A DNA stretch of 64,000 nucleotides. Source: Himantopus leucocephalus (Eukaryota > Chordata > Aves > Charadriiformes > Recurvirostridae). The notes beneath the pieces are model-generated. The model worked only from the letters and a program-made list of their open reading frames with translations. It did not search any database and had not been told where the DNA came from. Location of the stretch: positions 11,334,878 through 11,398,877 of the forward strand of contig RSEF01000004.1 in assembly GCA_003993805.1 (NCBI GenBank), in the 5' to 3' direction. The position numbers were made by a program, and so were the translations under genes. Numbering within the stretch: position 1 is the stretch's first letter; each line of letters opens with the position of its first letter. Shown here piece after piece: positions 60,680-64,000 of the stretch.

Positions 60680-61210
60680 GTATGCCCCTCCAACCCCGTG
60701 GAGTCGGAGGAGCCAGAGGAAAAAGCAGGTCCCAGCTAATGAATCCGGGGGTGAAGAGCTGCCCCCCACCCACTCCGCAACCTCCCCATCCCCGGTGGGT
60801 CCCGCAGCCGTTTCTCTTCCCTGCCATGCGCAAACTCAGTCCCTCTCCAAGGAGGTGCGTCGTTACGCAGGCGGCATGAGCGGCCTCACAGCTCCTCGCT
60901 CCCCAGAGCGGCCCTGTTCGAGGGGAGCGTGCCCCAAAGAGCAGCTGCTGCCAGGTGCTGCTCCCCCTCGAATCCCATGGATTTCCAGCACGGCAATGGT
61001 GCTGAGGACTCCCAGGGAGAGCAAAGAGCACCGCTTTGTGCTCTCCCTTCTCCCAGTAAAGATATTGGCACCATTATTATTATTTTTTTTTAATCCCCAA
61101 GAGAGTGATTCAGACCCCACCTGCAAAGCTCAATAATGCTGTTGATAGCAGAGCAATGCCACCGCTCCTGCTCCCCACGACGCCGCTCCGCGCAAGTTCT
61201 CTGGCAAAGC
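60680..61210. promoter_or_regulatory. G+C- and CpG-enriched patch
   Basis: The most extended G+C-rich stretch of the window, with many scattered CpGs (clusters near 60770-60810, 60855-60925 and 61175-61220). Frames up to 135 codons run on both strands because stops are rare. No coding family recognised. A promoter of an unannotated transcript is possible; neutral G+C-rich DNA is equally so. Confidence 0.25.
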
Positions 61211-61299
61211 ATTCGCAGGCGCAATTTGGTGCCAAGTCTGTTATAAAACCAACCACAGTGCGAATGTTTTTGAGTAGAAGAACAAAAGTATGAGAAAGG
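61211..61299. other. Transition sequence, nothing seen
   Basis: Mixed sequence between the G+C-rich patch and the AT-rich block. Confidence 0.4.
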
Positions 61300-62560
61300 G
61301 AAAATCTTCACACGTCTTTAGTGTGGAGAACGTATTTAGTGCTCCCAGAAGCTATTAGATGGGATGATACAGGCAATTTATTGTTTTGTCAATACCTTCT
61401 ATTTTGATTTAATAACTTACAAACCCTATGGTCTATCTGTAGCACAGCCTCAACTTTCTTTACACAACCCCACTTAACTTTCAAACACTTTAACTTTCAG
61501 GTCAAATCTCTGTCATAGTGATAAATGGATCTATTTAAATTTTTATCGCTGAAGAATTCTCTCTGGTGTCTTTTTCACTATCAGATTTCATGCACAAAAT
61601 AACAGGGCACTTATTATTTTTTGTTATCCACCACACACCCAAAACAAGAGTCACCACAAAAAGCAGAGACGTCGTGGTGAAACGTCTGTAATTTGTCTGC
61701 AATAGTATCATTCCTACGGATATTTCATATGGAGAGAGCTAATATATATTCAGGAACAATGTGTAAAAACACAGGGCAGGAAAACCTACTATAGGCTATA
61801 TACACTAACTGCAGCCTACCCCTGCGCTAACGAGTAAACAAGTCCAAGTATTTCACCCTCACGAGGCATTACTATGCACGATATAGAGGCCCCGAGCGAA
61901 GTTTAATCTTATTTTGGTTATCTGACTATTGTTTCATTAAGCAAACTAAGGAAAACTGCTGCAAAGTCAACAAATTTTTAGATGTTATTGTAAATAATCA
62001 CCTGGTTTTCCTGCCAATAATCAGGACCAAAAATATAATCCGTATAGCCCTAAGTACGCTATATATGTTTAACCTTTACTTTAAAATGGTATTAATGCTG
62101 AACACTGTGGCTACTGTAAAGATAGTAAAAACAGATACTGTAGGAATATAACAGTGTTTAATGACAAGTTACAAAGAGTTCTACTGAAAGAAAAGCAAGA
62201 GCAAAAAAGGTTAAATAAACAGAAACCACAGTACTTCCCATCTTTCTTACATTAACTTTCCATAACTATAAAGTAAAATTCCTGCTACATATGAGTTGAT
62301 TTCCCAGATCTGTGCATTAAATATTTACTTCTAACTATAAAGTTATGAGGCCCAAACAAAAACTAATTTGCATTATTAATGATGCAAGAAATGTGATGCT
62401 CAGTCCCTTAAGATTCATAATAAAGAAGAAAATGTTAGAGATTTACTTTCTTTTTCATTTTAAAAGGCAAGTTAAAATGATAAAACTTAGTTAATTAACA
62501 GAGACTCTATTTATGAATTAGTTGTTTCTGCCAGCAAGAATGTTTTTTTAAAAAAAAAAC
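61300..62560. promoter_or_regulatory. Long AT-rich block, candidate conserved non-coding cluster
   Basis: About 1.25 kb without a 60-codon frame on either strand, repeat-poor and CpG-poor. An ATTTGCAT octamer lies at 62368-62375, followed at once by TTAATGATGC. Further TTAATTAAC occurs near 62490. Candidate enhancer cluster; conservation not testable here. Confidence 0.33.
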
Positions 62561-63289
62561 TGTCTGAAATGAGTCTGAGACTACAAAGAGTCCATTTTCA
62601 GCTTGGGAGTCTCAAGGGAAAAATCAAAGGGTTTCTTTCTTTCAACAGTTTGGGTGAGATAATATTTTAAGATGTTGACAGCTGCCAAACTGCAGAACCA
62701 GTGAAGAACTACCAAATTGAAATCATTTTTATCTTTTTGAATTTTTCTCAATATCCAGTTCAACTTCCTTTTACAGCTCACAACTGAAATTTCTACTCAG
62801 TTAAAAGGTTTTTCTCCTCCTTCAACACTCGTGTCTACTGCTTTGGGCCAAAAATTAACTCTTTCTCTTCTAAAGTTGACCATAAATAAAACCATCTAGA
62901 GAACCGTTATTAGTACCTATTCGTATTGTTTCTATTATAGTAAGGTATTAATTGCCATCCTTTTCTTCCTTCTTATGTGCTCAGTGTGGAACCAAATTTC
63001 AATGGTTAATCATCTTAATCATCTCTATCCCACTGAATGTTCTCACTCTGTTTACTTACAAGATATTAGTAAAACACAACTAACCATCTTTGCTCTAATA
63101 AACAAAGTAAAAGCCAATGTTTAAAACTTGTTTTCTACTTTTCTGGCAGAAGCTATTTATTAGATTCAAAACAAGACAGCCTTTAGTAAATAGTAGTAAT
63201 AATAATAATGCTTTCAACACAGCTCATACTATTCTTCACATTCCATTTTCTTGCTAAATCCTGTTTCTGCTGCTAAAGCCATCCCTCCT
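62561..63289. other. AT-leaning non-coding sequence, no gene seen
   Basis: Contains a short AAT-type run near 63195-63208 and one 66-codon minus-strand frame. Nothing recognised. Confidence 0.5.
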
Positions 63290-63861
63290 TTTCTAACTCC
63301 ATCTCTGTTGGTCCCATGAGCAACCTTGTGGTGGCTTCTCACGTGCTTCAGACATCTGCCCCATGCTTCACCTTCAAGCCTCTTCCCCTGCAGACAATCA
63401 GCCCGGGCATTTCTTTCTTCGTCACATACTCATTAACCAAACCAAAGTCCAACAAGCCCTTTCCTCTCATTGTTCCTGTTCTCAGCCTTGGCAACAGCCC
63501 CTGCTTCAGTTTCTTCCACCCACTTCTACCTTCTTCCCAGCCATCCCTCACGTCCTCCCTCTTGCTGTCACACCTGTGTCTTCAAGAAGACCTCTTTAAT
63601 CTTCCTCCAAGCAACCATTTCTTTCTAAACTTGTCCTTTAAGGGTCTGTCTCAGGCATCCTTCTGCCCTGTCTCCCACTTACCCCCTGTGCACACTCCCT
63701 TCCTGTACTCTGGCAGGACCTGTCTCCTTCTGGTTCACTCCCACCAAAACCAGCTCAGGCAACACCAGACTGAACAAAGTCGAGTCATTCTCCAGAAGGG
63801 GAAGGGCAGAGCCCTGCCGGGGGGGAGCCTCCAGTGCTGCTTCAGCGGATCCAATTTCTGA
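63290..63861 (+). other. C/T-rich stretch with a 181-codon open frame, probably not a gene
   Basis: The plus strand is C/T-rich from about 63290 to 63730, leaving a 181-codon frame at 63316-63861. The translation is Ser-, Leu-, Pro- and Phe-rich, as pyrimidine-rich DNA always gives, with no domain. Its texture resembles 49860-50370, so the two could be copies of one very old repeat, which I cannot name. Confidence 0.2.
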
Positions 63862-64000
63862 TGCGTTTTGCTGTTACAGCACTGACCGTGAATGAGCATC
63901 TTCTGAGCTTGTGGCTCTCACTGCTCCGATACAGAGGACCTTCTGGATTCCTGTAACAAGGCAGCTCCATGCTCAGCTTTGTGGGATATGATGCAAATAT
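63862..64000. other. Window end, nothing seen
   Basis: Ordinary sequence to the edge; no feature recognised. Confidence 0.5.

Noticed and set aside
1..64000. tRNA, rRNA, CRISPR array, prokaryotic operon, origin or toxin gene
   Set aside because: No tRNA B-box-like word, no regularly spaced repeats and no coding density; nothing supports any of these.
1..64000. Endogenous retrovirus or intact LTR element
   Set aside because: I found no paired terminal repeats, primer-binding site or viral-like coding segment that I can support by eye.

Overview
The window looks like a piece of a vertebrate nuclear chromosome, most likely from a bird. It is roughly 40% G+C by eye and has no operon-like packing. 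Interspersed repeats are sparse, and the two clear ones are CR1-type LINE fragments close to the chicken-type CR1 pattern (about 11325-11396 and 29853-30280). Bird is an inference: CR1 also occurs in crocodilians and turtles, but repeat density here is low for those groups.

I find no protein-coding gene, no convincing exon and no tRNA, rRNA or CRISPR array. The open frames are short, overlap on both strands, mostly lie in C/T-rich or CpG-rich patches, and match no family I recognise. The longest is 271 codons on the minus strand at 42302-43117 and stays unexplained. I read the window as intergenic or long-intron sequence, like a gene desert around a developmental gene.

Layout: AT-rich blocks that look like candidate conserved non-coding or enhancer DNA (about 1740-2820, 4060-4620, 5035-5570, 14240-15080, 21140-21990, 23740-24480, 26200-26540, 31370-31560, 34260-34640, 36540-36960, 43200-43720, 47200-48000, 54730-55170, 61300-62560) alternate with neutral-looking DNA. 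There are small CpG-dense patches (20117-20250, 39813-39961, 46880-47010, 57085-57200, 60680-61210), a long polypyrimidine stretch (20691-20955), a G-run with quadruplex potential (24514-24530), a weak GATA microsatellite, a palindromic MITE-like relic (45851-45921) and a CTCF-like site (40631-40648). Conservation cannot be measured from one sequence, so the regulatory calls are inferences.

The clearest non-trivial signal is technical. Besides two 100-N gaps (11397-11496, 29721-29820) there are single-N joins. At six of them (8363, 17206, 28904/29027, 30157, 40209, 52872) the same 41-133 bp is repeated immediately before and after the N with 0-5 differences. At 28885-29149 three partial or full copies occur, and the outer two agree with each other against the middle one. 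This is what unmerged allelic contig ends look like, so these repeats should not be read as biological tandem duplications.

I see no evidence of a previously undescribed biological system here.
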